The translations under genes and the position numbers were made by a program. The notes beneath the pieces were generated by a model. It did not search any database. It saw nothing but the letters and a program-made list of their open reading frames with translations, and was not told where the DNA came from. Shown one piece after another: positions 33,520 through 41,857 of a stretch of DNA of 64,000 bases. Source of the stretch: Palsa-504 sp963847965 (GTDB taxonomy: Bacteria > Actinomycetota > Actinomycetes > Streptosporangiales > Streptosporangiaceae); the NCBI GenBank assembly GCA_963847965.1, contig CAWKCG010000048.1, forward strand, positions 141,050 through 205,049, written 5' to 3'. Every line of letters starts with the position of its first letter. Position 1 is the first letter of the stretch.

Positions 33520-34539
33520 ATGGTGACCGGTCGCCGCGTGACGATCCGCGACGTGGCTCGGGCCGCCGGCGTCTCGACCACGACGGTGTCCGACGCGCTG
33601 AGCGGGAACGGCCGGCTCCCGGCGGAGACCAGGGGGCGCGTGGCCGCCGTGGCCGGGCGCCTGGGCTACCGGGCCAACCCGGCGGCGCGGTCGCTGCGCG
33701 GGCAGCGCGTCGGCTGCATCGGGCTGTACCTACCGGACGACGCCGGCTCGTTCGCCTACTACCTGGACCTGGCCTCCGGGGCGGCCAGCGAGGCGCTCGC
33801 TCACGGGCTGGCCCTCACCCTGATCCCGCAGTGCCCGGACCCGTCCCGGGTGACCGCGTTCCCCCTCGACGGGGTGGCGGCCGTCGACCCGGTGGCGGGT
33901 GACCCGCTGGTCCGGGCGTTCTCCCGCCTCGGCATCCCGGTGGTGACGTGCGAGCGAGACCTGACGCCCGGGGCGGACCACGCCGGGCGGGTCGAGGGCG
34001 AGTACCGATCCACGATGACCGAACTGCTCGATCACCTGGCCGCGCAGGGAGCGCGCCGCGTCGCCCTGATCGCGCCGGGTCCCGAGACCGCCTGGGGCAT
34101 GGAGCTGCGCACCGCCTACCAGGCCTGGTGCACCGCGGGCGGCCGGGGATCGCTCATCTACGGCGTCCCTTTCCCCGCCTCGCCGGAGCAGGTCCGCGAC
34201 GCGGCCACGCGCGCCCTGCGCGCGGACCCGGGCCCCGACGCCGTGGTCAGCGGTACCGATGGCGGCGCGATCGGGGCGCTGATGGCCGCGGCCGACCAGG
34301 GTCGGCGAGTCCCCAAGGACCTGCTGGTGGCGTCCTGCGTCGACAGCCCGGCCCTGCGCACGTGCCGCCCGGCCATCACCGCGCTAGACATCAGGCCGAA
34401 CGAAGTGGGCCGGCGTCTCGCGGCCCTCCTGCACGGCCTCCTGGAAGGCGTGCTGCCCGCGGGCACGGTCCAGGTGGTGGCCACCCGCCTGATCGTCAGG
34501 GAGTCAACCACTCGCTCCCCGCGCGAACCAGGCGCCTGA
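33520..34539 (+). CDS. LacI-family transcriptional regulator
   Basis: 339 residues. The N-terminal helix-turn-helix VTIRDVARAAGVSTTTVSDA and hinge helix segment NPAARSLRGQRVGCIGLYLP are canonical; a periplasmic-binding-like sensor domain follows (AVVSGTDGGAIGALMAA, VASCVDSPALRTCRPAITAL). It is divergent from the urease-amidohydrolase operon and the first gene of the thioesterase-CaiA-CaiD operon (TGATG overlap with the next gene). So it may coordinate both; the 20-bp palindrome is the likely binding site. The effector is unknown, possibly a carnitine/betaine-like or ureido compound. Confidence 0.92.
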   Translation: MVTGRRVTIRDVARAAGVSTTTVSDALSGNGRLPAETRGRVAAVAGRLGYRANPAARSLRGQRVGCIGLYLPDDAGSFAYYLDLASGAASEALAHGLALTLIPQCPDPSRVTAFPLDGVAAVDPVAGDPLVRAFSRLGIPVVTCERDLTPGADHAGRVEGEYRSTMTELLDHLAAQGARRVALIAPGPETAWGMELRTAYQAWCTAGGRGSLIYGVPFPASPEQVRDAATRALRADPGPDAVVSGTDGGAIGALMAAADQGRRVPKDLLVASCVDSPALRTCRPAITALDIRPNEVGRRLAALLHGLLEGVLPAGTVQVVATRLIVRESTTRSPREPGA

Positions 34540-35036
34540 TGGACATCCCGGCCCCGTTCAGGCTGTCTGAGGTGACGGTCGCGGCCGAGTGGACCGACTA
34601 CAACCACCACCTCACCGAGTCCGCCTACTTGCTGATCATGGGCGAGTGCTCGGATGCGTTCTTCCGGACGTTCGGCATCGACGACGCCTACCGCCACGCC
34701 GGCCACTCGCTTTACACGGTGGAGACCCACCTGCGCAACCTGCGCGAGGCGCGCGAGGGTGACCACCTCGACCTCACGATCCAGGTGCTGGGCACCGACG
34801 AGAAGCGGATGCACATCGTGCACGAGATGTACGCCGCGACGGGCGCCCTCATCGCCACCGCCGAGCAGATGCTGCTGCACGTGGACATGAGGGCGGGCCA
34901 GGCCGCGCCCTTCCCCGAGCCGATGGCCCGAAGGCTCCGCGAGATCAGCGCGGCGCACGCCGCGCTGCCGGTCCCGGAGTACGTCGGGCGCACCATCCGT
35001 ATCCCCCCCGCACGTCCCGACCTCCGGGAGGCGTAG
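34539..35036 (+). CDS. Hotdog-fold thioesterase (betainyl-CoA thioesterase-like)
   Basis: 165 residues from ATG 34539, overlapping the LacI stop by one base. The open frame upstream is spurious. EWTDYNHHLTESAYLLIMG is the 4HBT active-site region, and YTVETHLRNLREAREGDHL and VLGTDEKRMHIVHEMYAA match the thioesterase found alone or fused to L-carnitine dehydrogenase, which hydrolyses betainyl-CoA. With CaiA- and CaiD-like enzymes downstream it supports a carnitine-type pathway. Confidence in the fold is high, in the exact substrate moderate. Confidence 0.85.
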   Translation: MDIPAPFRLSEVTVAAEWTDYNHHLTESAYLLIMGECSDAFFRTFGIDDAYRHAGHSLYTVETHLRNLREAREGDHLDLTIQVLGTDEKRMHIVHEMYAATGALIATAEQMLLHVDMRAGQAAPFPEPMARRLREISAAHAALPVPEYVGRTIRIPPARPDLREA

Positions 35037-36199
35037 TGGACTTCACCCTCACCGAAGAGCAGCGGCTCATCGTGGACACCGTCCGCGCCTTCGTGGAGAA
35101 GGAACTCTACCCGCACGAAGATGAGGTGGAGCGCCTGGACGAGGTCCCGCCTGAGCTGGCCGGGCAGATCCGCGCGAAGGCGATCGCCGCGGGGCTTTAC
35201 GCCGCGAACATGCCCGCCGAGCTGGGCGGCGGCGGGCTCGACGCGGTGTCCCTGGTCCTGGTCGAACGCGAGCTGGGCCGGGCCAGCTACGCGCTGCAGA
35301 TGCTGGTCGAGCGGCCGAGCAACATCCTGCAGGGGTGCAACGAAGACCAGCGGAAGCGCTACCTGATCCCGGCCATCCGCGGCGAGCGGCACGACTGCGT
35401 CGCGATGACCGAACCGGGCTCCGGCTCCGACATCCGCTCCATGTCGACGACGGCGGCCAGGGACGGAGACGACTACGTCGTCAACGGCACCAAGCACTTC
35501 ATCAGCCACGCCGACGTGGCCGACTTCATCATCCTGTTCGCCGCCACCGGGACCGAGACCGCGAGGAACGGCCAGGCGAAGAAGAAGATCACCGCGTTCC
35601 TGGTCGACAAGGACTCCCCCGGCCTCACCGTGACCCGCGGCTCGGCCTGCGTCTCGAACCGCGGCTACCACCAGTGCGAGCTGTCGTTCACCGACTGCCG
35701 CGTCCCGGCCGCCAACCTGCTCGGCGAGGAGGGGCGCGGCTTCGACCTGATGGGCCAGTGGCTGGGCGCCACCCGGCTGACCGTCGCGTCGACCAGCATC
35801 GGCCGCGCCCGCCGCGTCCTGGACGCGGTCACCGAGTGGGCGGCGACGCGCAAGCAGTTCGGCCAGCCCGTGGGGCGCTTCCAGGGCGTCGGCTTCCAGC
35901 TCGCCGACTGCGCCACGCAGCTGGAAGCGGCCGAACTGCTGACCCTGAAGGCCGCCGCGAAGTGCGACGAGGGCACGATGACCGACGCCGACGCCGCGAT
36001 GGCCAAGCTGTACGCGTCGGAGATGCTCGGCCGGATAACCGACACCGCGGTGCAGATCTTCGGCGGCATGGGCCTGATGTCGCAGTTCCCAGCCGAACGA
36101 TGGTGGCGCGACGCCCGGGTCGAGCGCATCTGGGACGGCACCAGCGAAATCCAGCGGCATATCATCGCCAGGTCCCTGCTGCGTCCCTACGGAGCGTGA
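35036..36199 (+). CDS. Acyl-CoA dehydrogenase, CaiA-like (crotonobetainyl-CoA reductase family)
   Basis: 387 residues; GTG 35036 overlaps the thioesterase stop by one base. FAD-binding and substrate signatures include CVAMTEPGSGSDIRSMSTTA, GTKHFISHADVADFIILFA and the C-terminal DARVERIWDGTSEIQRHIIA. RKQFGQPVGRFQGVGFQLAD is the family helix. Position between a betainyl-CoA-type thioesterase and CaiD suggests it acts on a trimethylammonium acyl-CoA, but the general family also covers fatty and branched-chain acyl-CoAs. Confidence 0.88.
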   Translation: MDFTLTEEQRLIVDTVRAFVEKELYPHEDEVERLDEVPPELAGQIRAKAIAAGLYAANMPAELGGGGLDAVSLVLVERELGRASYALQMLVERPSNILQGCNEDQRKRYLIPAIRGERHDCVAMTEPGSGSDIRSMSTTAARDGDDYVVNGTKHFISHADVADFIILFAATGTETARNGQAKKKITAFLVDKDSPGLTVTRGSACVSNRGYHQCELSFTDCRVPAANLLGEEGRGFDLMGQWLGATRLTVASTSIGRARRVLDAVTEWAATRKQFGQPVGRFQGVGFQLADCATQLEAAELLTLKAAAKCDEGTMTDADAAMAKLYASEMLGRITDTAVQIFGGMGLMSQFPAERWWRDARVERIWDGTSEIQRHIIARSLLRPYGA

Positions 36200-36204
36200 G
36201 AACC

Positions 36205-36984
36205 ATGGATGTCCAGGTACGGGCGGACGGCCAGGTCCTCGTCATCACCCTGGACCGGCCGAAGGCCAACGCGATCGACGTCCCGACCAGCCGGGCCCTG
36301 TACGCCGCCTTCGACCGGCTCCGCAGCGAACCCGGGCTCCGCGTCGCCGTCCTGACCGGGTCCGGCGATCGGTTCTTCAGCGCCGGCTGGGACCTGAAGG
36401 CCGCCGCCGGAGGGGAGGAAATCGAGGCCGACCACGGCCCGGGCGGGTTCGCGGGGCTCACCGAGTTCTTCGACATCGGCAAGCCGGTCATCGCCGCGGT
36501 CAACGGGCTGGCGCTCGGCGGGGGTTTCGAGCTGGTCCTCGCCGCCGACCTGGTGGTGGCCGCCGAGCACGCGGAGTTCGCGCTCACCGAGGTGCGGCTC
36601 GGCCTGGTCCCCGACGCGGGCGGCCTGCTCCGCCTGCCGTCCAGGCTGCCGCGCCCGATCGCCCTGGAGTGCCTGCTCACCGGGCGGCGGATCAGCGCCG
36701 CCGAGGCCGCCCGCTGGGGGCTGGTGAACCAGGTCGTCCGCGCCGAGCGCCTGATGCAGGCGGCCCTCGAGCTGGCCCGCGCGATCTGCGCCTCCGCCCC
36801 GCTGTCCGTCGCGGCCGCGCTGGAGGTCCTGCGCGCGACCGAGGGCACCGGCGTGGCCGACGGCTACCGGATCATGCGCAGCGGCGCCCTGCCTGCCTAC
36901 CAGCGGATGCTGGACTCAGACGACGCCCGCGAGGGCGTCCGCGCCTTCGCCGAACGCCGCCCGCCCCGCTGGGCCGGTTTCTGA
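36205..36984 (+). CDS. caiD: Carnitinyl-CoA dehydratase-like enoyl-CoA hydratase
   Basis: 259 residues of the crotonase fold. It matches my memory of E. coli CaiD unusually well: VITLDRPKANAIDVPTS, FFSAGWDLKAAAGGEE, GPGGFAGLTEFFDIGKPVIA and AVNGLALGGGFELVLAADLV. The oxyanion-hole residues and acid/base glutamates of the crotonase fold fall in these segments. CaiD hydrates crotonobetainyl-CoA to carnitinyl-CoA. ATG 36205 starts after the ACAD stop with five bases between. No CoA-transferase (CaiB) or ligase (CaiC) is in the window. Confidence 0.87.
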   Translation: MDVQVRADGQVLVITLDRPKANAIDVPTSRALYAAFDRLRSEPGLRVAVLTGSGDRFFSAGWDLKAAAGGEEIEADHGPGGFAGLTEFFDIGKPVIAAVNGLALGGGFELVLAADLVVAAEHAEFALTEVRLGLVPDAGGLLRLPSRLPRPIALECLLTGRRISAAEAARWGLVNQVVRAERLMQAALELARAICASAPLSVAAALEVLRATEGTGVADGYRIMRSGALPAYQRMLDSDDAREGVRAFAERRPPRWAGF

Positions 36985-37022
36985 CCACAGCCGCCCGTCA
37001 CTCTGGACACCGGCTGCGGTGG

Positions 37023-37154
37023 TCAGCGGGAGCCGTAGTTGTAGACCGAGGAGTTGCTGGGCGTGCCGTTGCCCGAGACCAGGTTGACGATCAGCACGGT
37101 CCCGCCGATCGCGATGGCCAGGCCGACGACGATGGCGATGATCACCCGGACCAC
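37023..37154 (-). CDS. DUF2613-like small membrane protein
   Basis: 43 residues from GTG 37154 with AAAGGAG upstream. One membrane helix (VIIAIVVGLAIAIGGTVLIV) is followed by a short polar tail ending SVYNYGSR. Single-helix actinobacterial proteins of this size with a terminal Y-G-x-R belong to the DUF2613 family as I recall it. Function unknown. It sits between caiD and the propeller protein. Confidence 0.65.
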   Translation of the reverse strand: MVRVIIAIVVGLAIAIGGTVLIVNLVSGNGTPSNSSVYNYGSR

Positions 37155-37202
37155 GACACTGCTCCTTTGGGTGGGATTTCATTGGAGGGTACAGCAGCCA
37201 GG

Positions 37203-38981
37203 TCAAGGGACGGTGAACGTTACCCTGGCGGCCGGCCCGGTCTTCTTTTTGAAGTTGACCGGCACCACCTTGGCCTGGTACTTGCCAGGCTGCAGCCCGG
37301 TGATGGTGGCGCCGTCGGAGTATGCGGTGGCCACGGGGATACCGCCTGGCTCACCCGGCCCTTGCAGGTAGACGCGGTAGTGGATGCTGAGGCCAGCATC
37401 GGGCCAGCTCAACGTGACCTTACCGGTGCCTGGCCTGGCTTGCACCGACGCCAGGCCGGGCACCGGCGGACATCCGGTGCCCGGATAAGCCCAAGCGTCG
37501 AACCATTGCGACGGGTTCCGCGCCACGATCCGCGGATCGTCCTGCGGTCCGCTCCTCGCCGAGTTGCCGGGCGCGCCCGGGTCATCGCCGAATGCCGCCA
37601 TCGGAACGGCGATGAACCGGGGCAGCGTCACCGTATTGGTGAAGTCGGACATCGGCACGCAGCCGGTGGTCACCGCCTCGGAGTTGACGTTATAGCTGAT
37701 CACCAGCGCATCGCGGGTGGAAAGCGCGGGTTCGACCCGCGCCTCGTACATGATGCGGTAGTCATCCGCGGCGTAGAGCCCGATGGTCGGGTCGCGGTAC
37801 AGCAGCCTTCCGGCGCCGAAGTCGAACGGGCCCCACGGCGCGCTGGCCGGGTAGGCGTCGATATCAGGTCCACCAGGCGTCACCCCGCCCTGGATCAGCC
37901 AGTAGCGGCGCCCCACCTGGATCACGCTGAACCCGGTCGACACGCTGAGGCCGCTGCCCGGCGGCTGCACCGGCTCGGCATTGTGCTGTCCGGCCGCCCA
38001 CGCGCCGGCGCCCGTGTAGAACCGCCACGCGGAGAACGTGGTCAGCTGCGACGCCGGGACCCGGGCCAGGTAGAGCCGGTTGCCCGGGACCTGCACGTTC
38101 GGGCTCTGCGTCCCGTAGATGTACACCGTATTTCCGGCACGCAGCAGGGCGGCGCCCCACAGGATCGGGGAGCCGCCGGACGGCGGGGTGTAAGACGGCA
38201 GCGGGACCACGTCCGGCTGGGCGACTGCACCGTATTGGTGTCCGCGGCCGGCCGAGCTGAGCTGGCTGGCCGGGAAGGTGGCGATCACCGTTCCCACCGG
38301 GACGAACGGAAAGCGGCGGGCGAGGTAATGGTCGTAGAACTTGACGACCGTCCCGCTGATCTCGATGCCGTCCTCGTCCCAGTACCGGGCGGACTCCCCG
38401 ACGGGCACCGTCAGCTGTGCCCCCACCACGGAGGCCGCGTTGCCAGGACCGCCGGGGCCGGTACAGGCTCCGCCGCCCGTCATGGTGACGAACGTGCTGC
38501 CCCGCCCGGTTGTGGTCTGGACGACCACCGCGTTGTGCACGAACCCGGACAGGTGCGAGAAGCCGATGGTAGGCCCGGCCGGGCCGATGAATGAATCGGA
38601 GAAGAACCAGGCGAGCTGTGCGGAGTTCAGCCGGATGGCGGAGACCCCGTCGCCGCCGGCCCAGTCGGCGCAGGTGGAATGATCGGAATAGGCGATCCAC
38701 TCCCCGTCCAGCGCAGCAGGGTTCGGTTGCCCCGCTTCGTCCGGCGTAGCAGGGTTCGGTTGCCCCGCTGGAACGCTTACCAATACGGGCGGGTGGGTGC
38801 TCGGCGCGACCGGTCCAGACGGGTGGTGCCGCGCTGGGATCAGCCAGCCAAGCGCGATGCTCACCCCGGCGATGATCCCAATGACCAAGCCGCCCAGCTC
38901 CAGTCCGCGCCTACGCCGGCGGGCAGGGGCCTTGTCCGCGTCGGTTCCGGTGTCAGAAACCTGCGCCATCGGCGGAATCAT
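37203..38981 (-). CDS. Membrane-anchored extracellular beta-propeller protein (DUF5005-like) with C-terminal Fn3
   Basis: 592 residues. A cytoplasmic Arg-rich stretch precedes one membrane helix (about 29-47: LGGLVIGIIAGVSIALGWL), and the rest is outside. Repeated Trp/Tyr/Gly-rich strands (AWFFSDSFIGPAGPTIGFSH, ILWGAALLRAGNTVYIYG, YWLIQGGVTPGG) fit a five-bladed glycosidase-like propeller of DUF5005/DUF4185 type. The last ~90 residues form a fibronectin-III-like domain (GKVTLSWPDAGLSIHYRVYL). ATG 38981 overlaps the methyltransferase stop (ATGA); ATG 38969 is an alternative. It probably binds or trims a surface glycan made by neighbouring genes. Confidence 0.75.
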   Translation of the reverse strand: MIPPMAQVSDTGTDADKAPARRRRRGLELGGLVIGIIAGVSIALGWLIPARHHPSGPVAPSTHPPVLVSVPAGQPNPATPDEAGQPNPAALDGEWIAYSDHSTCADWAGGDGVSAIRLNSAQLAWFFSDSFIGPAGPTIGFSHLSGFVHNAVVVQTTTGRGSTFVTMTGGGACTGPGGPGNAASVVGAQLTVPVGESARYWDEDGIEISGTVVKFYDHYLARRFPFVPVGTVIATFPASQLSSAGRGHQYGAVAQPDVVPLPSYTPPSGGSPILWGAALLRAGNTVYIYGTQSPNVQVPGNRLYLARVPASQLTTFSAWRFYTGAGAWAAGQHNAEPVQPPGSGLSVSTGFSVIQVGRRYWLIQGGVTPGGPDIDAYPASAPWGPFDFGAGRLLYRDPTIGLYAADDYRIMYEARVEPALSTRDALVISYNVNSEAVTTGCVPMSDFTNTVTLPRFIAVPMAAFGDDPGAPGNSARSGPQDDPRIVARNPSQWFDAWAYPGTGCPPVPGLASVQARPGTGKVTLSWPDAGLSIHYRVYLQGPGEPGGIPVATAYSDGATITGLQPGKYQAKVVPVNFKKKTGPAARVTFTVP

Positions 38982-39706
38982 TCCTTCCGGGCGTGCACCA
39001 GCAGGATGGACGCGGCGGACGGCCAGCGGCAGAAGGCCCGGTCGAGCGGGCCAAGCGGCCGCGGCACGTCGTGGTACCGCGCCCCGGCTACCGTAACGCA
39101 GCGGAATCCCTGGGCGGCCAGGAACTCGGTCAGCGCCCGGCGCGTGAACAGGCGCAGGTGGCCGGCCACCACGCGGCCCGGCCTGCCGAACACCCCGCGC
39201 AGGCTCACCTCGGAGAAGACCGGCTGGATCCCGAGGGCGAGCAGCCCCCGGTTGTACCACGCGGCCAGGTTCGGTGTGGACAGCAGCAGCGAGCCATCTG
39301 CGCGGAGCACCCGCCGGGCCTCGGCGACCGCCGCGTCGGGGTCCACCAGGTGCTCGATCAGCTCGCTCATGATCACCACGTCCGCGGCGCCGTCCGCGAC
39401 CGGCAGGCCCGGCGCGGTCACGCCCGCGCGGACCACCGTGAGGCCGAGCGCCTGCGCACGCCGCAGGGCGTCACCGGACCAGTCGATCCCGACGAACCGG
39501 TGCGCCGGGTGGGGACCGGCTACGACCGCGAGCGCTGAACCGTCGCCGCAGCCCAGGTCGACGATCACCGCCGGGTCGGTGCGGCCGCGCAGCATCCCGG
39601 CGAGCAACTGGGCCTGGCGCCGGGCCCGGTCGGGACCCGACGAGAGCGGGACGCCTGGGCTCTCGTAGAACTCCTGCAGCGGGTTGCCGGGCGCCGTCAC
39701 CCCCAT
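38978..39706 (-). CDS. Class I SAM-dependent methyltransferase
   Basis: 242 residues from ATG 39706, with GGAAGGAG at normal spacing. SAM-binding motif I is VIVDLGCGDGSALAVVAG near residue 47; ADVVIMSELIEHLVDPDAAV and LLLSTPNLAAWYNRG follow, as in UbiE/glycan methyltransferases. It overlaps the GT4 stop by ten bases and the propeller start by four, so the three are one operon. Probably modifies a lipid or glycan intermediate. Confidence 0.88.
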   Translation of the reverse strand: MGVTAPGNPLQEFYESPGVPLSSGPDRARRQAQLLAGMLRGRTDPAVIVDLGCGDGSALAVVAGPHPAHRFVGIDWSGDALRRAQALGLTVVRAGVTAPGLPVADGAADVVIMSELIEHLVDPDAAVAEARRVLRADGSLLLSTPNLAAWYNRGLLALGIQPVFSEVSLRGVFGRPGRVVAGHLRLFTRRALTEFLAAQGFRCVTVAGARYHDVPRPLGPLDRAFCRWPSAASILLVHARKE

Positions 39707-40869
39707 GACGGCTCCTTCCGCTTGATGGCCTCGTCGGCCACGCCGGCGAAGCCTTCCACCGCCGCGGACCAGTGCAGCTGCAGCGCCCGGGTGCGGGCCG
39801 CCTGGCCGAGTTGCTCGCGCCGCCGCCGATCGATCGTCAGCGACGCCCACTCCGAGGCGAACTGGCCCTCGGTCTGGACGAGCATCCCGGTCTGGCCGTG
39901 CACCACCGAGTCGCGCAGCCCCGGCACGTCGAAGGCGACCACGGGCGTGCCGCGGATCGCGGCTTCGGCGACCACGATTCCCCAGCCCTCGATCAGCGCC
40001 GGGTGCACGAGCAGCCACGCCGAGCACATCAGCCGGTGCTTGTCCTGCTCGGACACCCGGCCGGTGAACACCACCCCGGGCCCGGCCAGCGCCTCGAGCC
40101 TCGCCCGTTCCGGCCCGTCCCCGGCGATCACCAGCTTTCCTCCTACCACGTGCCGCACCCGGTCCCACAGCCGCAGCAGCAGGTCGAGGCGCTTGTAGTC
40201 GGCGAGCCGGCCGAACGAGAGGAACAGCGGGTCCGGTGACCGCGGCGTTAGCGGGTCGGGGCGCACGACGCCGTTGCAGATCTGGCGGATCCGGTCCTGG
40301 CCCACCCCCATCTGCTGCAGCGCCTCCGCCGTGGACGGGGACACGGTGAGGAACAGGTTCTTACGGTGCACCCAGGGCATGACCGAGTTCTCGATGCGCA
40401 GGCCGGCGGTGGAGAGCGGCGGGCGGAAGCGGATCGGCCACAGCTCGGTGTGCGCGTGGTTCACCAGGCAGAGCACCGGGCGCCGGCACCAGAGCGGCGC
40501 CAGGAAGGGCATCCCGTTGCAGACCTCGACGATCAGGTCGTAGTTCCTGAAGTGCCGCAGGTAGGCGAGGGGGGCGCGGAGGAACTGGGAGTACGTGCCG
40601 CCGTTGCGTGCCACGCGGTACGGTCGCTCGGCGACCGGTCCTCCGCACAGGAGGGTCACCTGGTTCCCGCGGGCGAACACGCCCGACGCCAGCTGGTCGA
40701 CCAGGACCTCAGACCCCCCGGCGCGCGGGTTGGCGAGGTCCCGCCACGCGACGAACAGGATGCTCATGGGCCGCGACCCGGGCGGTTCCTGCTGCGCGTG
40801 GACGGCCGATCCCGGCTTCGCAGGCGAAAGGCTCGCCTCCGCAGGCGAAACGCCTGGATCATCGTTCAT
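39697..40869 (-). CDS. GT4-family glycosyltransferase
   Basis: 390 residues from ATG 40869 (GGAG seven bases upstream; Met at 40749-40767 is an alternative start at the fold). N-terminal Rossmann domain: ILFVAWRDLANPRAGGSEVL. C-terminal donor-binding domain: LFLSFGRLADYKRLDLLLRL, LVIAGDGPERARLEAL and the E-x7-E pattern IEGWGIVVAEAAIRGTPVVA. A GT-B retaining enzyme using a nucleotide sugar, cytoplasmic. Context (methyltransferases, AftD-like enzyme) points to cell-envelope polysaccharide synthesis. Confidence 0.9.
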   Translation of the reverse strand: MNDDPGVSPAEASLSPAKPGSAVHAQQEPPGSRPMSILFVAWRDLANPRAGGSEVLVDQLASGVFARGNQVTLLCGGPVAERPYRVARNGGTYSQFLRAPLAYLRHFRNYDLIVEVCNGMPFLAPLWCRRPVLCLVNHAHTELWPIRFRPPLSTAGLRIENSVMPWVHRKNLFLTVSPSTAEALQQMGVGQDRIRQICNGVVRPDPLTPRSPDPLFLSFGRLADYKRLDLLLRLWDRVRHVVGGKLVIAGDGPERARLEALAGPGVVFTGRVSEQDKHRLMCSAWLLVHPALIEGWGIVVAEAAIRGTPVVAFDVPGLRDSVVHGQTGMLVQTEGQFASEWASLTIDRRRREQLGQAARTRALQLHWSAAVEGFAGVADEAIKRKEPSWG

Positions 40870-41089
40870 GTCGCGGCTCCAGGCCACTGGCGTCAGGGAT
40901 CCGCATCAGCAGCGGGCCACGTCGTGATCCCTCGGTAAGGACGGCAACATAATCCGGTGGTTACTTGCTGGTAGTCAAGGCTCCTGGAATACCACGCTAA
41001 CCCGGTGCTCCTCGTTTACCGCGCAATAACATACGTAGACGACGATCACGCTGCCGAGCAGCGACCGTGCACGACACTCGAGGACTCGC

Positions 41090-41857
41090 ATGAGCCTGCT
41101 GGCGCCGATTCGCCGCCGCCGCGTCGACCAGGCGACCCGCTCCGGCCTGCTCCGGTCGGTCAGGCTGTTCCGCTTGTTCCTGGCCGAGCAGGCCCACCCG
41201 GAGAAGTTCTACGCGAGCCTCGCCGAGGATGCCGTGCGACAGGTCGCCGAGCACCACGAACTCGATGGCCGGACGGTGGTAGACGTCGGCGGCGGGGGCG
41301 GCTGGTTCACCGCCGCGTTCCGGGCCCGCGGCGCGCACTGCTACCTGTTCGAACCCGATCTGGCCGAACTGCGCCTGCGGACTGCCGCGCCGGCCGGAGC
41401 GGTGGTCGCGGACGGTTACTGGCTGCCGGTTCGCGCCGGCCACGCCGACGTGGTGTTCTCCTCGAACGTGCTCGAGCACGTCCCCGACCCGATGGGGCTG
41501 ATCGAGGAGATGATCCGGGTTACCCGGCCGGGCGGGCTGGTGTACGTCTCGTACACCAACTGGTACTCCCCGTGGGGCGGGCACGAGATGTCGCCCTGGC
41601 ACTACCTGGGCCCGCGATACGCGCGGCGCCGGTACACCAGGCGCTATCAGCGCAAGCCCAAGCACGAGTTCGGGGTCAACCTGTTCCCGCTCCACGTCGG
41701 GCCGGTGCTCCGGGCGCTGCGGGCCCGGCCGGACGTCACGATCGTGGCCGCGCGGCCCCGCTACTACCCGCGATGGTCCGGCCTCCTGGTCCGGGTGCCC
41801 GGCCTGCGCGAGGTGGCCACCTGGAACCTCATGCTGATCATGAGGCGCACCGGATGA
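41090..41857 (+). CDS. Class I SAM-dependent methyltransferase
   Basis: 255 residues. Motif I is VVDVGGGGGWFTAAFRARGA; ADVVFSSNVLEHVPDPMGLI and RPGGLVYVSYTNWYSPWGGH are motif II/III regions. The C-terminus is rich in Arg and aromatic residues, as in enzymes acting at the membrane on lipid-linked glycans. It is divergent from the GT4 gene and is followed without a gap by the AftD-like gene (ATGA overlap). Confidence 0.87.
   Translation: MSLLAPIRRRRVDQATRSGLLRSVRLFRLFLAEQAHPEKFYASLAEDAVRQVAEHHELDGRTVVDVGGGGGWFTAAFRARGAHCYLFEPDLAELRLRTAAPAGAVVADGYWLPVRAGHADVVFSSNVLEHVPDPMGLIEEMIRVTRPGGLVYVSYTNWYSPWGGHEMSPWHYLGPRYARRRYTRRYQRKPKHEFGVNLFPLHVGPVLRALRARPDVTIVAARPRYYPRWSGLLVRVPGLREVATWNLMLIMRRTG

Noticed and set aside
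36669..38594. 641-codon plus-strand frame across caiD and the propeller gene
   Set aside because: High-G+C artefact: Arg/Gly/His-rich, no domain, overlaps two supported genes.
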